From assembly GCF_008254045.1 (NCBI RefSeq), contig NZ_CP042425.1:4278001-4342000 (forward strand): 64,000 nt of DNA, in the 5' to 3' direction. A program made the translations under genes and the position numbers. The notes below the pieces were generated by a model. It saw only the letters and a program-made list of their open reading frames with translations, was not told the origin of the DNA and ran no database searches. Origin of the DNA: Limnoglobus roseus (GTDB lineage: Bacteria > Planctomycetota > Planctomycetia > Gemmatales > Gemmataceae). Of this stretch, positions 17,390 through 25,824 are shown one piece after another; the stretch's first letter is position 1, and each line of letters starts with the position of its first letter.

Positions 17390-17682
17390 CCCGTCAGCTC
17401 CGCGAATGATTTGCTGATCTCATCCGCCGACGGCCGTACGAGCTGGCTTACCACCTGCCCCTCTCGCAGGAACACCAGCGTCGGCCACAGCTTCACCCGG
17501 AACGACCGCCCGAGCAGCTTGCCCTTGCCATCCTCGATCCGGACATGCTGCACCCCAGGGTGTTGCGCCAGCATGCGGGGCATGTCCGACTGAATCGCCT
17601 GGCAGTGCGGGCACCACTCGGCCCCGAACTCCAGCACCACCGGGCCGGGCATGCGGTCCACTTCCTCTCGCGTCGATTCCAT
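17386..17682 (-). CDS. Thioredoxin-fold protein
   Basis: 98 residues from ATG at 17682, with GAGGGGAG 5 bases upstream. The active site WCPHC is seen in VVLEFGAEWCPHCQAIQSDM, and the cis-proline region is LWPTLVFLREGQVVSQLV. No signal peptide, so it is cytoplasmic. The WCPHC centre is less usual than WCGPC and is typical of many small thioredoxin-like proteins. It is translationally coupled (ATGA) to the small membrane gene downstream. Confidence 0.88.
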   Translation of the reverse strand: MESTREEVDRMPGPVVLEFGAEWCPHCQAIQSDMPRMLAQHPGVQHVRIEDGKGKLLGRSFRVKLWPTLVFLREGQVVSQLVRPSADEISKSFAELTG

Positions 17683-17743
17683 CGTGTCTCCCCTCGGGCG
17701 ATGCCATCGGTATTCTAACCCTCTTGGGTAACGAGGGCAGGAC

Positions 17744-18226
17744 ATGGAACTCATCGACGCCTACCTGGCCGGGGCCGGGGCCGTGCAACAAGCGATCACC
17801 GGGCTGGCACCGGAGCAACTCAAGGCGTACCCCGTCGCCGGCACGTGGAGCATCCAGGAGATCGTGTGCCACCTCGCCGACTCCGAGGCCCTGTTCGCCG
17901 AGCGGATGAAGCGGGTTCTGTCCGAGGACCGCCCACCGCTGCTGTTCGCCGACCCCAGCCGCCACGCCGAAACCTTGGCCTACCAGAGCCGGGACGCCGC
18001 GGATGACGCCGAACTGATCGGGATGATCCGCCAGCAGATGGCCCGCATCCTCCGGACCCAGCCACCGGAAGCGTGGGCACGGACCGGCGTACACAACAAA
18101 GTTGGGGAGCAGACGCTGGAGCAGTTGGTCCGCAAGGCCGTCGATCACCTCGAACACCACTTGAAGTTCGTGCGGGCCAAGCGCCATGCACTCGGCGTCC
18201 CGCCGACTATCGACGCAACACCGTGA
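17744..18226 (+). CDS. DinB superfamily protein
   Basis: 160 residues from ATG at 17744. The four-helix DinB_2 pattern is visible: WSIQEIVCHLADSEALFAER with the first metal-ligand histidine, and VDHLEHHLKFVRA with the C-terminal histidines. Members bind divalent metal and act in thiol-dependent detoxification (bacillithiol- and mycothiol-type transferases); the exact activity here is unknown. It stands between the thioredoxin gene (divergent) and a SnoaL-like pseudogene. Confidence 0.82.
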   Translation: MELIDAYLAGAGAVQQAITGLAPEQLKAYPVAGTWSIQEIVCHLADSEALFAERMKRVLSEDRPPLLFADPSRHAETLAYQSRDAADDAELIGMIRQQMARILRTQPPEAWARTGVHNKVGEQTLEQLVRKAVDHLEHHLKFVRAKRHALGVPPTIDATP

Positions 18227-18253
18227 GGGTGTCGCGCGGGGTCCCTGGAGTGA

Positions 18254-18663
18254 ATGATGGCGGCCAAAGACGTGATGCTGGCGTGGGCGGACGCGTTCAA
18301 CCGGCGGGACGCGGACGCCCTGTGCCCCTCTATCACCCGGAGGCGACGAACCACCAGGTGGCCGCCGGCGATCCAGTCGTCGGTCGCGACGCCATCATCC
18401 GCGACGCCCGAGGGTTCTTCACCGCCTTCCCGGACAGCACCACCACCCTGGAGGCCATGCACCAGGACGGCGAGTGGGTGATGATCGAGTGGTCCGGCGG
18501 GGCGACATGGCAGGGCGAGTTCGCCGGGAGGCCGCCGAACGGGAAGACGTTCCAACTCCGCGGGTGCGGGTTCTTCCACATCGTCGACGACCAGATCCGC
18601 TTCCAGCGCGGCTACTGGGACCGAGCCGGCTGGTTCCTGCAACTCGGCATCGCGGTGGAATGA
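18254..18663 (+). pseudogene. SnoaL-like polyketide-cyclase/NTF2-fold protein with frameshift
   Basis: The first 22 codons (KDVMLAWADAFNRRDADAL) are in one frame. The rest (LYHPEATNHQVAAGDPVVGR onward, including FFTAFPDSTTTLEAM and FFHIVDDQIRFQRGYWDR) is in another. The break is in the C run at 18325-18328; one extra C restores a SnoaL-type protein of about 136 residues. It is either a sequencing deletion or a true lesion. The family covers isomerases and hydrolases with an NTF2 fold; substrate unknown. Confidence 0.75.
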
Positions 18664-18694
18664 CATCCCCAGCAATACCATCCTGTCGAGCGGC

Positions 18695-18980
18695 ATGACG
18701 TATCGAGAAGCCAAGGCGTTACTCACCGCCGTCTGGCCACGGCTGCGCATCATCGTCTACCGATCGACGATCCAGCACTTCAAGGAAGGCATCCCCACGG
18801 CCGAGGAATTAGAACTCGCCCCCGATGACGAACTGTGCCGGACGCCGGGCCGAGAGACGGTGTTGAGCGGGGACATGACCGGCCAGGACCTGCACCACGA
18901 GATCATGAAAGCGTTCAGTCTGGACACGGAAGTAGCGGTTGTTGGTATCCACGGGGCGTGGCGGAGGAATCTCGACGAGC
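18695..18980 (+). pseudogene. Hypothetical protein truncated by IS66 insertion
   Basis: From ATG at 18695 about 95 native codons are read (MTYREAKALLTAVWPRLRII to GIHGAWRRNLDEL) before the frame enters the IS66 left end at 18981. No matching 3' part is recognised after the right end of the element, so a deletion probably accompanied or followed insertion. No family was recognised. Confidence 0.6.
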
Positions 18981-19059
18981 TGTGTGTCCGTTCGGCGAAC
19001 TCCCTTCTTGATGGTCATGGTAGCCTCGTGGATTCCTTTCATTCGAGGAGTCCCGACTC

Positions 19060-19410
19060 ATGGCGAAGACCCAACGCGACCCGGCCCGTGAACAATTCTG
19101 GCGCGACGCCATCGCCGCCTGGCGGTCCAGCGGCCTCACCGTCCGCGCGTTCTGTGAGCGGCGCCAACTGACCGAGACGACGTTCCACCACTGGCGCCGC
19201 GAACTCCGGCGGCGGGCCGCCGCCGCACCGCTAACCGCGCCGCCGGCGTTCGTGCCGGTGACGGTCGTGGCGGCGGAGTCGGACCCGGTCCACTCCATCG
19301 AGGTCCGCTGCCCCTCGGGCCACGTCGTGACCGTGCCCGGCGCGGACGCGGCCACGCTCCGCGAACTCTTCCAGGCCCTCGCCGCCCTCGCGGGAGAGAC
19401 GCCGTGCTAA
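19060..19410 (+). CDS. tnpA: IS66 accessory protein TnpA
   Basis: 116 residues from ATG at 19060, after a GAGGAG site. The N-terminal DPAREQFWRDAIAAWRSSGL, then TVRAFCERRQLTETTFHHWR, is the helix-turn-helix region typical of IS66 TnpA (transposase-8-like). It ends with the RCPSGHVVTVPGADAATLRE block shared by IS66 first ORFs. The stop overlaps the GTG start of tnpB, indicating translational coupling. TnpA is needed with TnpB and TnpC for IS66 transposition. Confidence 0.85.
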   Translation: MAKTQRDPAREQFWRDAIAAWRSSGLTVRAFCERRQLTETTFHHWRRELRRRAAAAPLTAPPAFVPVTVVAAESDPVHSIEVRCPSGHVVTVPGADAATLRELFQALAALAGETPC

Positions 19411-19763
19411 ACCTCGCCGCCGCGACGATCTTCCTTGGCCTGGAACCGACCGACATGCGGAAGTCGTTCGACACGCTCGCCGCCCGCGTCCGGGAACACC
19501 TGCACGGCGACCCGCTGTCGGGATCTTGGTTCGTGTTCCGCAACCGGGCGGGCGACCGCCTCAAGATCCTCTACTGGGATGGCGACGGGTTCGCCCTCTG
19601 GCAGAAGCGGCTGGCCAAGGGGGCGTTCGAGTTCCCCAAGGTGATCGGCCCGGCGATCGGCGTCGCCATCACCGCGACCGACCTGGCCCTCATCCTCGGC
19701 GGCGTCGCCCTGAACGCCAAGCGGCGGATGCGGTACACGCGGCCGACGCCGCCGGCTGGATAA
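19404..19763 (+). CDS. tnpB: IS66 accessory protein TnpB (IS66 Orf2)
   Basis: 119 residues starting with GTG at 19404, overlapping the end of tnpA. The sequence IFLGLEPTDMRKSFDTLAA, then FVFRNRAGDRLKILYWDGDG and FALWQKRLAKGAFEFP, is the diagnostic IS66_Orf2 domain (PF05717). Its biochemical role is not known; it is required for IS66 transposition. Confidence 0.93.
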   Translation: MLNLAAATIFLGLEPTDMRKSFDTLAARVREHLHGDPLSGSWFVFRNRAGDRLKILYWDGDGFALWQKRLAKGAFEFPKVIGPAIGVAITATDLALILGGVALNAKRRMRYTRPTPPAG

Positions 19764-19822
19764 ATTTCCCCCGGTCACGGCGGATCGTGCAACCCTTCGA
19801 CGCCCCCGCGCGTCGAAGGGTC

Positions 19823-21325
19823 ATGCCGGACGGCCCTGCCATCCCCGAACCGACCTTACCCGCGGACGTGGCCGTCTTGCACGGCCTGGTCCGCGAACTG
19901 CTCGCCGCCAATCACGCCCAGCAGGATCGCATCGCTCAACTCGAGCACCGCCTCGACCAACTCCTCAAACGGCTCCACGGCCCCCGGGCCGACACGGTGC
20001 ACTCGAACCAGGGCACGCTCTTCGGCGACCCGCCGGCTGACCCGCCCCCGCCCGTCGAACTGCCCCCGAAACCCTCGTCCGCGTCGCGGACGCCGTCCGG
20101 CCACGGTCGCCGGCCGCTGCCCGCGAACCTGCCCCGGGAGACGGTCGTCATCGACATCCCCGAAGCGGAGAAACTCTCCGTCGGCGGCACGTGGGTGCGA
20201 ATCGGCGAGGAAACTTCGGAACGGCTCGACTTCACGCCGGCGAGCCTATTCGTCCGCCGAACCGTGCGGCCGAAGTACGCCGTCCGCTTCGACGACCGGC
20301 CCGACCTCATCCGCGTCGCCGAGTTGCCGCCGGAAGCGCTGCCGAAGTGCTCGGCGGCCCCCGGCCTCGTCGCCGACGTTATCGTCTCGAAGCTCGTCGA
20401 CCACCTTCCGCTCTACCGGCAGGAGAAGCGGTACGCCCGGCAGGGGTACAACTTGGCCCGATCGACGCTCTGCGGCTGGCTGGCCGAGGCCGCCGGCGTG
20501 CTGGCGCCGCTCTACGCGATCCTGAAGGCGCGGGTGCTGGCGGAGCCGATCGTGCACACGGACGACACGCCGATCCCGGTCCGTGACCCGGCCCGCGAGC
20601 ACTGCCGTACCGGCCGCCTCTGGGCGTACGTCTCGAAGGCCGGCGTGGTCTACGACGCCACGGAGGATCGCTGCCGCGACGGGCCGCTCCAGTTCCTGCG
20701 GGGCTTTCAAGGCTACTTGCAGTGCGACGCCTACGCCGGCTACGACGAGCTGTTCCGCCGCTCGAAGGGCACCGTCGTCGAGGTCGGGTGCTGGGCGCAC
20801 GCCCGCCGCAAGTTCGTCGAGGCCGAGAAGACCAGCCCGGCGGTGGCGCACGAGGCGGTAGCCGGCATCAAGGCGCTCTACGCCGTCGAGCACGCCGCGA
20901 AGGGCCTCGACCCGCCGGCCAGAGCCGCGATGCGGGAGCGGGAGTCCGGGCCGCGGCTGAGGGGGATGAAGGAGTGGCTCGACCGCCAGCGGGCGACCGC
21001 GGTCCCGAAGACGCCGATCGCCGATGCGATCACCTACGTCACGAATCAATGGGGCGCCCTCACCGCTTACGTCCGGGACGGGGACCTGGCGATCGACAAC
21101 AACGCCGCCGAGCGGGCCGTGAAGCCGTTCGCCATCGGCCGCAAGAACTGGCTCTTTTTCGGGAGCGACCGCGGCGGCCGGACCCTGGCCACGCTGGCCA
21201 GCTTCACGGCGACGTGCGCGGCGTTCGGCGTGAACCCGTGGACCTGGTTCCATGACACCCTGACGATCCTGCCGACGACGCCCCTTGACCGACTCGCCAC
21301 GCTGCTACCCGCCAAGGCGACGTGA
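19823..21325 (+). CDS. tnpC: IS66 transposase TnpC
   Basis: 500 residues from ATG at 19823; the longer open frame upstream overlaps tnpB and is not used. It has an N-terminal coiled coil (LAANHAQQDRIAQLEHRLDQ), then the linker and zinc-finger-like region, then the DDE domain: HTDDTPIPV, LQCDAYAGYDELF and IDNNAAERAVKPFAIGRKNW carry the acidic triad. The C-terminus matches the IS66 C-domain (TCAAFGVNPWTWFHDTL). The gene looks intact, so the element may be active. Confidence 0.93.
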   Translation: MPDGPAIPEPTLPADVAVLHGLVRELLAANHAQQDRIAQLEHRLDQLLKRLHGPRADTVHSNQGTLFGDPPADPPPPVELPPKPSSASRTPSGHGRRPLPANLPRETVVIDIPEAEKLSVGGTWVRIGEETSERLDFTPASLFVRRTVRPKYAVRFDDRPDLIRVAELPPEALPKCSAAPGLVADVIVSKLVDHLPLYRQEKRYARQGYNLARSTLCGWLAEAAGVLAPLYAILKARVLAEPIVHTDDTPIPVRDPAREHCRTGRLWAYVSKAGVVYDATEDRCRDGPLQFLRGFQGYLQCDAYAGYDELFRRSKGTVVEVGCWAHARRKFVEAEKTSPAVAHEAVAGIKALYAVEHAAKGLDPPARAAMRERESGPRLRGMKEWLDRQRATAVPKTPIADAITYVTNQWGALTAYVRDGDLAIDNNAAERAVKPFAIGRKNWLFFGSDRGGRTLATLASFTATCAAFGVNPWTWFHDTLTILPTTPLDRLATLLPAKAT

Positions 21326-21430
21326 CCCGATCCACTCCGTTCAACGCACTGCCTGAACTTCGCCGAATGCACATGTGGCGGCGTGCCTGGTTATCGAAAG
21401 AGTCTTCGACACGGTGTCGCCGGCAGTGCA

Positions 21431-22948
21431 CTACTTCACCTTCAGCTTTTCGCGGATGGCGGCGATCTGTCGGTCTAACTCGTCGTGACCGCCTTCGAGC
21501 GTGAACGCGAACTCCGGGTGATTCCGGCTCAACGTCAGCGCGGCCTCGTCGCACACGCGGGCGTACTCCCTCCGCTCCGACCGAGCGGGACTGACCTGGT
21601 ACTTCCACTCGTGGAGAGCCCGGGTGTCCTGAAGCATCGGGACCAGCAGATCGCGGTCCCAAGCCGGCTTCACCGTCCGCAGCACGAGGCACAGGGAGAT
21701 GCACCTCCACGCAGCGGCATCCCGCACGTACTCCTCGTACACCGCCCGGGCCGTCTTCGGGGTGTACCGGCCGAGGGCGATCAGGATGTCGTGCCCGGTG
21801 CCGTATGGGCTGTTGGCGTCGGCCGGCTCGGCCCGAATGAGCGGCTCGAACTTGTCCCGGATGATTTGTGTGTCGTCCACACCCGGCACGGCCGCGAGCA
21901 TGATGCGGCGGTCTTCGGTCCGCTGAAACACCCGCGTGAGGGCCGCCCGGACGAGGGGTTCCTTCGACCACGCGACGGCCGGGATGAAGTGCTCGGTCCG
22001 GACGCGGTTCGCCACGGCCCGCCGCATGTAATCGTCCACGTCCTTCCCCTTGCCCACGTCCAGGGCGTCGAGGCGGTCGGCCACCAGGCGGGCCGACTCT
22101 TTGGGGAAGTAGTAGAGCAACCGCGTCGCCGCTTGGGTTTGGAAGTCCGACCCGCGGCCCCACCCGTCCAGCGACTTGCCGTTGAAGATGCCGTCGGTGG
22201 CGTAGTCGGTCAGCAACGACTGAAACAGCGTGCCGGCCGCGTCGTCCGACTGCCAGATCGCCCGCACCTCGGCGGCGAACTTTCGGTCGTTGGTGACGCT
22301 GTTGAGGACGATGCACGCCGTCGGCTGGTAGCGGACCGCGTGATACGGCCGGCCGACGATCTGGCCGAGGGCGACGAAGCAGGCGTCGCCCACCGTCACC
22401 GTGTAGGACGTTTGCGGCTTGTCCTCGGACCCCTCGGCCAAGAACTCAGCCACCGGGTCGGCCGGTTGCCACTTGCGCGCCTCGGTCTCGCGGGCGTTGA
22501 CCGGATTCCGGTACAGTTCGCGGGCGAACGACATGATTCCGAAATTGCCGTCGTGCCGCACCACGATCTTCGTGGCCGCGCTGGCGTCGAGCGATTCAAG
22601 CAGTAACGGAATCGCGTCCGGGCCGATCTCCACGAGTTCCTTGAGCGTGGTCGAGGGCCGGAGTTTGTGGTCGGTCAGCAGCAGCATGTGCGCGCGGGTG
22701 AGTTGCGGGAGCGGGGTGAACGACTCACCGGTGAGCGTGGGCGATAGGCCGAAGTCGGCGTCCTTCAGTTCAGCGAACTTGGCGATCAACCCCTTGATCT
22801 TCGCGACCTGCTGCGGGCCGACCGCCGGCCGCGGGGCAGGACGAAGATTGGGGACCGTTCCCAACCGGACTGTCGGTTTCTCGGCCCTCGTCGCGAGGGC
22901 AAACAGCATGATCGAGAAGGACGCGACCAAGGTAGAGATGGGCACCAT
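21431..22948 (-). CDS. Large secreted protein of unknown function
   Basis: 505 residues from ATG at 22948, after GGGAG. A signal peptide (STLVASFSIMLFALATRA) leads a mature protein with helical, HEAT-like character: TLKELVEIGPDAIPLLLESL is typical of HEAT repeats, and AAWRCISLCLVLRTVKPAW is similar. The C-terminus (DELDRQIAAIREKLKVK) is a short coiled coil. Related proteins are recalled from Gemmata-type genomes but have no assigned function. It is convergent with the IS66 element. Confidence 0.65.
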   Translation of the reverse strand: MVPISTLVASFSIMLFALATRAEKPTVRLGTVPNLRPAPRPAVGPQQVAKIKGLIAKFAELKDADFGLSPTLTGESFTPLPQLTRAHMLLLTDHKLRPSTTLKELVEIGPDAIPLLLESLDASAATKIVVRHDGNFGIMSFARELYRNPVNARETEARKWQPADPVAEFLAEGSEDKPQTSYTVTVGDACFVALGQIVGRPYHAVRYQPTACIVLNSVTNDRKFAAEVRAIWQSDDAAGTLFQSLLTDYATDGIFNGKSLDGWGRGSDFQTQAATRLLYYFPKESARLVADRLDALDVGKGKDVDDYMRRAVANRVRTEHFIPAVAWSKEPLVRAALTRVFQRTEDRRIMLAAVPGVDDTQIIRDKFEPLIRAEPADANSPYGTGHDILIALGRYTPKTARAVYEEYVRDAAAWRCISLCLVLRTVKPAWDRDLLVPMLQDTRALHEWKYQVSPARSERREYARVCDEAALTLSRNHPEFAFTLEGGHDELDRQIAAIREKLKVK

Positions 22949-23072
22949 GCGAATCTCCCGGAAAGGGACCGATGACCGAATGGGCCGCCCCCGTCGAAGA
23001 GAATAAACCCGACGGTACGCGGCTTCCGGCTCCCGTTTATCGTACCCTCCCGATCCGAACGGAGCCACCGAC

Positions 23073-23147
23073 ATGCCGATCCGATGCCCCAGTCGGCACG
23101 CCCGTGGGGTACTCGTCGCACTCGTGGCCGTTGTCGTCGGTTGCTAA
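23073..23147 (+). pseudogene. Lipoprotein signal-peptide remnant
   Basis: ATG at 23073 gives MPIRCPSRHARGVLVALVAV, then VVGC and an immediate TAA. This is a complete lipoprotein signal (basic N-region, hydrophobic core, lipobox ending in cysteine) with no mature protein. It is probably the head of a gene lost by nonsense mutation or rearrangement. Confidence 0.4.
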
Positions 23148-23627
23148 CCAGTAGCGGTGGACGTGGGAGGGGGCAGGACTGCATGCCGATGTAAGTCCTC
23201 ACCACTCCCGCGGATAAAGGTCACGTTAGATTCTCACGACCCACCTGAAGGGATTTCGCCGAACTGACACCGAGCTGTGACCATCGAACTGCAAATGAAA
23301 AAACCACCGGTGACCGGACAGCCTCTCCCAACTGCCCGAACACCGGTGGTAGTTTCGCGCCGTGCTGACCGAGCCGTATGCCCGAGAGGCCTCTCCCCTC
23401 CTCTCAAACACTTTGCTCAGTATTGCTCGACGAACGGTGAACTGCAGCGAGCATGCCAAACAGGAAACGTCATTTGGTGAGAAGGGGTGATTCGCCGAAT
23501 TGCCTTGATCCGCGAGAGTTTAAAAGCTCGTCGCCGAAGACCTCAAACCTCGACAGCGGCAAAATCGATGTGGTGATCGCCTCGGGGCGTGGCAGTGAGT
23601 GCCTTCATCGAAAGCACCATCAGCGGT
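23148..23627. other. Intergenic, 480 bp, contains one inverted repeat
   Basis: No gene with coding bias was recognised on either strand. A perfect 10-bp inverted repeat (ACCACCGGTG at 23303-23312 and CACCGGTGGT at 23341-23350) encloses a 28-base spacer. There is no T-run, so it is not an obvious terminator; it could be an operator or an IS scar. Confidence 0.4.
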
Positions 23628-24161
23628 TCACGTCCTACCCCAAAGCATCAGCACCAACGTCACGGCGAGGAGATAATGGCTAGCGTCAGGGCGCTCACAA
23701 GTGACGGCGAAGCCCCTCTTCGTTCGCTTGATCTCGCCGAGACTTTTGTCCCCGACGAGTCGCAGGGACGAGTTGTCGCCCATGAGCGTGCCGATCACCT
23801 TGTGGGCCGTGTCCGATACGTTGATGCCGGCCCCGCCCTTGAACCCGCCTCCGCAGTACCCGACCCGCACGTCGTCGGCGTTGAAGATCCCGACCGTCTG
23901 CCGGAAGATCGGCAGGCGTTCGTGCAGGTAGAGAACCGGGCGACCATCCTCTTTGCGGACGACGAGGCGGCTTTGCGACGTCAGGCGCTTGTGGCCCATC
24001 AACCAGGGGAGCCACGGCAGGCCCGCCACGCCGTCCGGCCAGGGACGGGTCAGGACCTCCGGCCAGGGTTCCGGTCGGGCGATCATCTTCTCACGGCCGT
24101 GAATGCGTGCCTCGCCCCTGGGCCAAGGTGGATCGCAAGGGATAACGGCGTATTCCTCCAC
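23628..24161 (-). CDS. Possible LURP-one/scramblase-like protein
   Basis: 177 residues from GTG at 24161; the start is uncertain. The body (RLVVRKEDGRPVLYLHERLP, IFRQTVGIFNADDVRVGYC, DKSLGEIKRTKRGFAV) alternates short strands in the tubby-like pattern of LURP-one/phospholipid-scramblase-related proteins. The C-terminal hydrophobic helix (SHYLLAVTLVLMLWGRT) also fits that superfamily. Assignment is from pattern recognition only. The preceding region is open but of weak coding character, so the N-terminus may be misassigned. Confidence 0.4.
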   Translation of the reverse strand: MEEYAVIPCDPPWPRGEARIHGREKMIARPEPWPEVLTRPWPDGVAGLPWLPWLMGHKRLTSQSRLVVRKEDGRPVLYLHERLPIFRQTVGIFNADDVRVGYCGGGFKGGAGINVSDTAHKVIGTLMGDNSSLRLVGDKSLGEIKRTKRGFAVTCERPDASHYLLAVTLVLMLWGRT

Positions 24162-24241
24162 GGGGTTCTCGCGTTCGGTGAAAAGATTCGGGCGGCATTC
24201 CGTCCAGTGCGCTGCGGGGCTTCAGCTGCCCCGGCCGTCCG

Positions 24242-24847
24242 TCAATCCCCGTGTAGAGCCGGCAGGCCGTAACGCGGGAAGTTCTTCTTCATGAACGCGG
24301 TCCCGACATCCGTGACCTTACTTCCCTCACAACTCACGTCGCAGAGCGAGGCGTGCTGACCAAGGGCTTCGATCCCCTTGTCGCCGACCAGCGTTTTGTC
24401 GAGATACAGGTGCTCCAGGCTCGTGAGTCCTTTGAGGTGGGCCATCCCCGCGTCGTCGACGGCCGTCCGCCACAGCCCGAGCTTGAGAAGCTGTTTCATG
24501 TCCTTGACGTGGGCCAGGTGCTTGCCCTCGACCGGCGTACCATCCAGGTCGATCGTGTCGAGCTTCTTCAGCCCCGCGAGGTACTTCAGGCCGTCCCCGG
24601 TGACCTGCTTCTGGCCGATGATGTAAACGTACTCCAGGGTCGGTATCGCCTTCAAGTGGGCGAGGTCGGCATCCTTGACGTCGCACCCCTTCTTCGGGAA
24701 CAGCACGCCCCGAATCGGTCGGCTCGCGGCGAGCGGTCCGTCGGCACCGTTGATCCTTGCCCCCAGTCTTTCGAGGGCGGTTACGGCTTCCGCTTCGGTA
24801 GGGTCGTGGGCGATCAGGCAAGTCAGGAGTGCAATCGTGGCGCCCAT
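24242..24847 (-). CDS. Secreted leucine-rich-repeat protein
   Basis: 201 residues from ATG at 24847, with GGGGAGGG upstream. A short hydrophobic N-terminus (GATIALLTCLIA) may be a signal. Repeats of the planctomycete LRR type follow: DADLAHLKAIPTLEYVYIIG, GLKYLAGLKKLDTIDLDGTP, HLAHVKDMKQLLKLGLWRTA and MAHLKGLTSLEHLYLDKTLV, with asparagine replaced by varied residues. Such proteins are expanded in Gemmata-type genomes; the ligand is unknown. Confidence 0.78.
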   Translation of the reverse strand: MGATIALLTCLIAHDPTEAEAVTALERLGARINGADGPLAASRPIRGVLFPKKGCDVKDADLAHLKAIPTLEYVYIIGQKQVTGDGLKYLAGLKKLDTIDLDGTPVEGKHLAHVKDMKQLLKLGLWRTAVDDAGMAHLKGLTSLEHLYLDKTLVGDKGIEALGQHASLCDVSCEGSKVTDVGTAFMKKNFPRYGLPALHGD

Positions 24848-25024
24848 CGTAGACCCTCCCCTGTACGAGCGGATTATTTCCCGACGCCGAAGACGAACTG
24901 GCACGGGTCACAAATTCTGACCACCGTCGGGGCTGTCTTGAACGTGCCGAGCTTCACGTACTTGTTTAGCGCGTTGAACTCTGTCGCAGCTCGATCACCG
25001 GACCATTAATCCGATAGTCGCCGA

Positions 25025-25741
25025 TCACTCTTTGTTGAGCACTGCGTCCGTCACCCAGCACCCCCTGACGTGCGGCCCCGGCCCGCGGCAGTGGTTCAGG
25101 ATGTCCTCGTTGTCGCACCCGGCGTCTTGAAGGGCGTCGGCCAGAATCGGCATCGCCGCGAAGTCACGTGACTCGTACATCCCCTGCGCGATAGCGACCG
25201 CGGTGTCGGTGAGCCACGCCGCGGCGAACGCCACCGGGCGGAACGGGTTCCCGAAGATGTCTCGCACAATATCTGCTTGCGCGTTGCGCTCGTGTTCCCA
25301 ATGCGCTCGCCATTCGTCCGAATGGCGTTCCGGCCCGCTTCGATCGTTGCCCGGGTCGATCCGCATGAGATTCACGACCGAGGTGCGAAGTACTTGGTAC
25401 GACCCGGTGTGGATGTAAGGGCGCTCGAGTTGCGCGACGAACAGGCACTCCAGAAGCGAGACGCTGATTCGGCGCTGAGAGCTGTCTCGGGGGAAAGGCG
25501 CGGCTACCGAGTCGATGCGATCGTGCATGGCCTCATTCGAGTTGTCGATTGTTGTAAGCCCATCGGCCCCGCGCTCGCACTCGGCGAGATGTAATACGAC
25601 CGAAGCGTGTGGGACGTACTGTTCGATCCGCCTCCCATAACCGCAAACGGCAAGAAGGCACCGCCGTCCCGAAACCGGTTGGGGCAGGCTCCTCAACATC
25701 GCCGAGGCGTCGCCGGAGGTCCGCCATTCCGCTTCGGTCAT
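25025..25741 (-). CDS. Gemmataceae-type conserved protein (GNPFRPV / HCRGPGPHVRGCW family)
   Basis: 238 residues from ATG at 25741. It starts MTEAEW and ends with the block DIFGNPFRPVAFAAAWLTDT, then MPILADALQDAGCDNEDILN and HCRGPGPHVRGCWVTDAVL. I recall this C-terminal block from a large paralogous family in Gemmata and relatives, usually with an alanine-rich middle. Here the middle (VAQLERPYIHTGSYQVLRTS) is atypical and not alanine-rich. Function is unknown. Confidence 0.65.
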   Translation of the reverse strand: MTEAEWRTSGDASAMLRSLPQPVSGRRCLLAVCGYGRRIEQYVPHASVVLHLAECERGADGLTTIDNSNEAMHDRIDSVAAPFPRDSSQRRISVSLLECLFVAQLERPYIHTGSYQVLRTSVVNLMRIDPGNDRSGPERHSDEWRAHWEHERNAQADIVRDIFGNPFRPVAFAAAWLTDTAVAIAQGMYESRDFAAMPILADALQDAGCDNEDILNHCRGPGPHVRGCWVTDAVLNKE

Positions 25742-25824
25742 CGGTTGTCCCCGTCGGCATTTTCTCCGAGCTTATCCCCTAGCTTTCATCACCCTCTCTC
25801 CCGTAGTCGCGCGCTGATCTTCCC

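Larger units (their letters stand above)
18981..21373 (+). mobile_element. IS66-family insertion sequence (three-gene type), apparently complete
   Basis: It contains tnpA, tnpB and tnpC in the usual order. Left end TGTGTCCGTTCGGCGAA at 18981 and right end TTCGCCGAATGCACA, ending at 21373, form imperfect inverted repeats (TGTG and TTCGGCGAA shared, with a two-base gap). The flanking 8-mers do not match, so no target duplication remains. The same left end recurs at 44734 in a decayed second copy. Confidence 0.8.

Noticed and set aside
23303..23350. 10-bp inverted repeat as a terminator
   Set aside because: No T-tract on either strand and a 28-base loop; kept only as an unexplained repeat.
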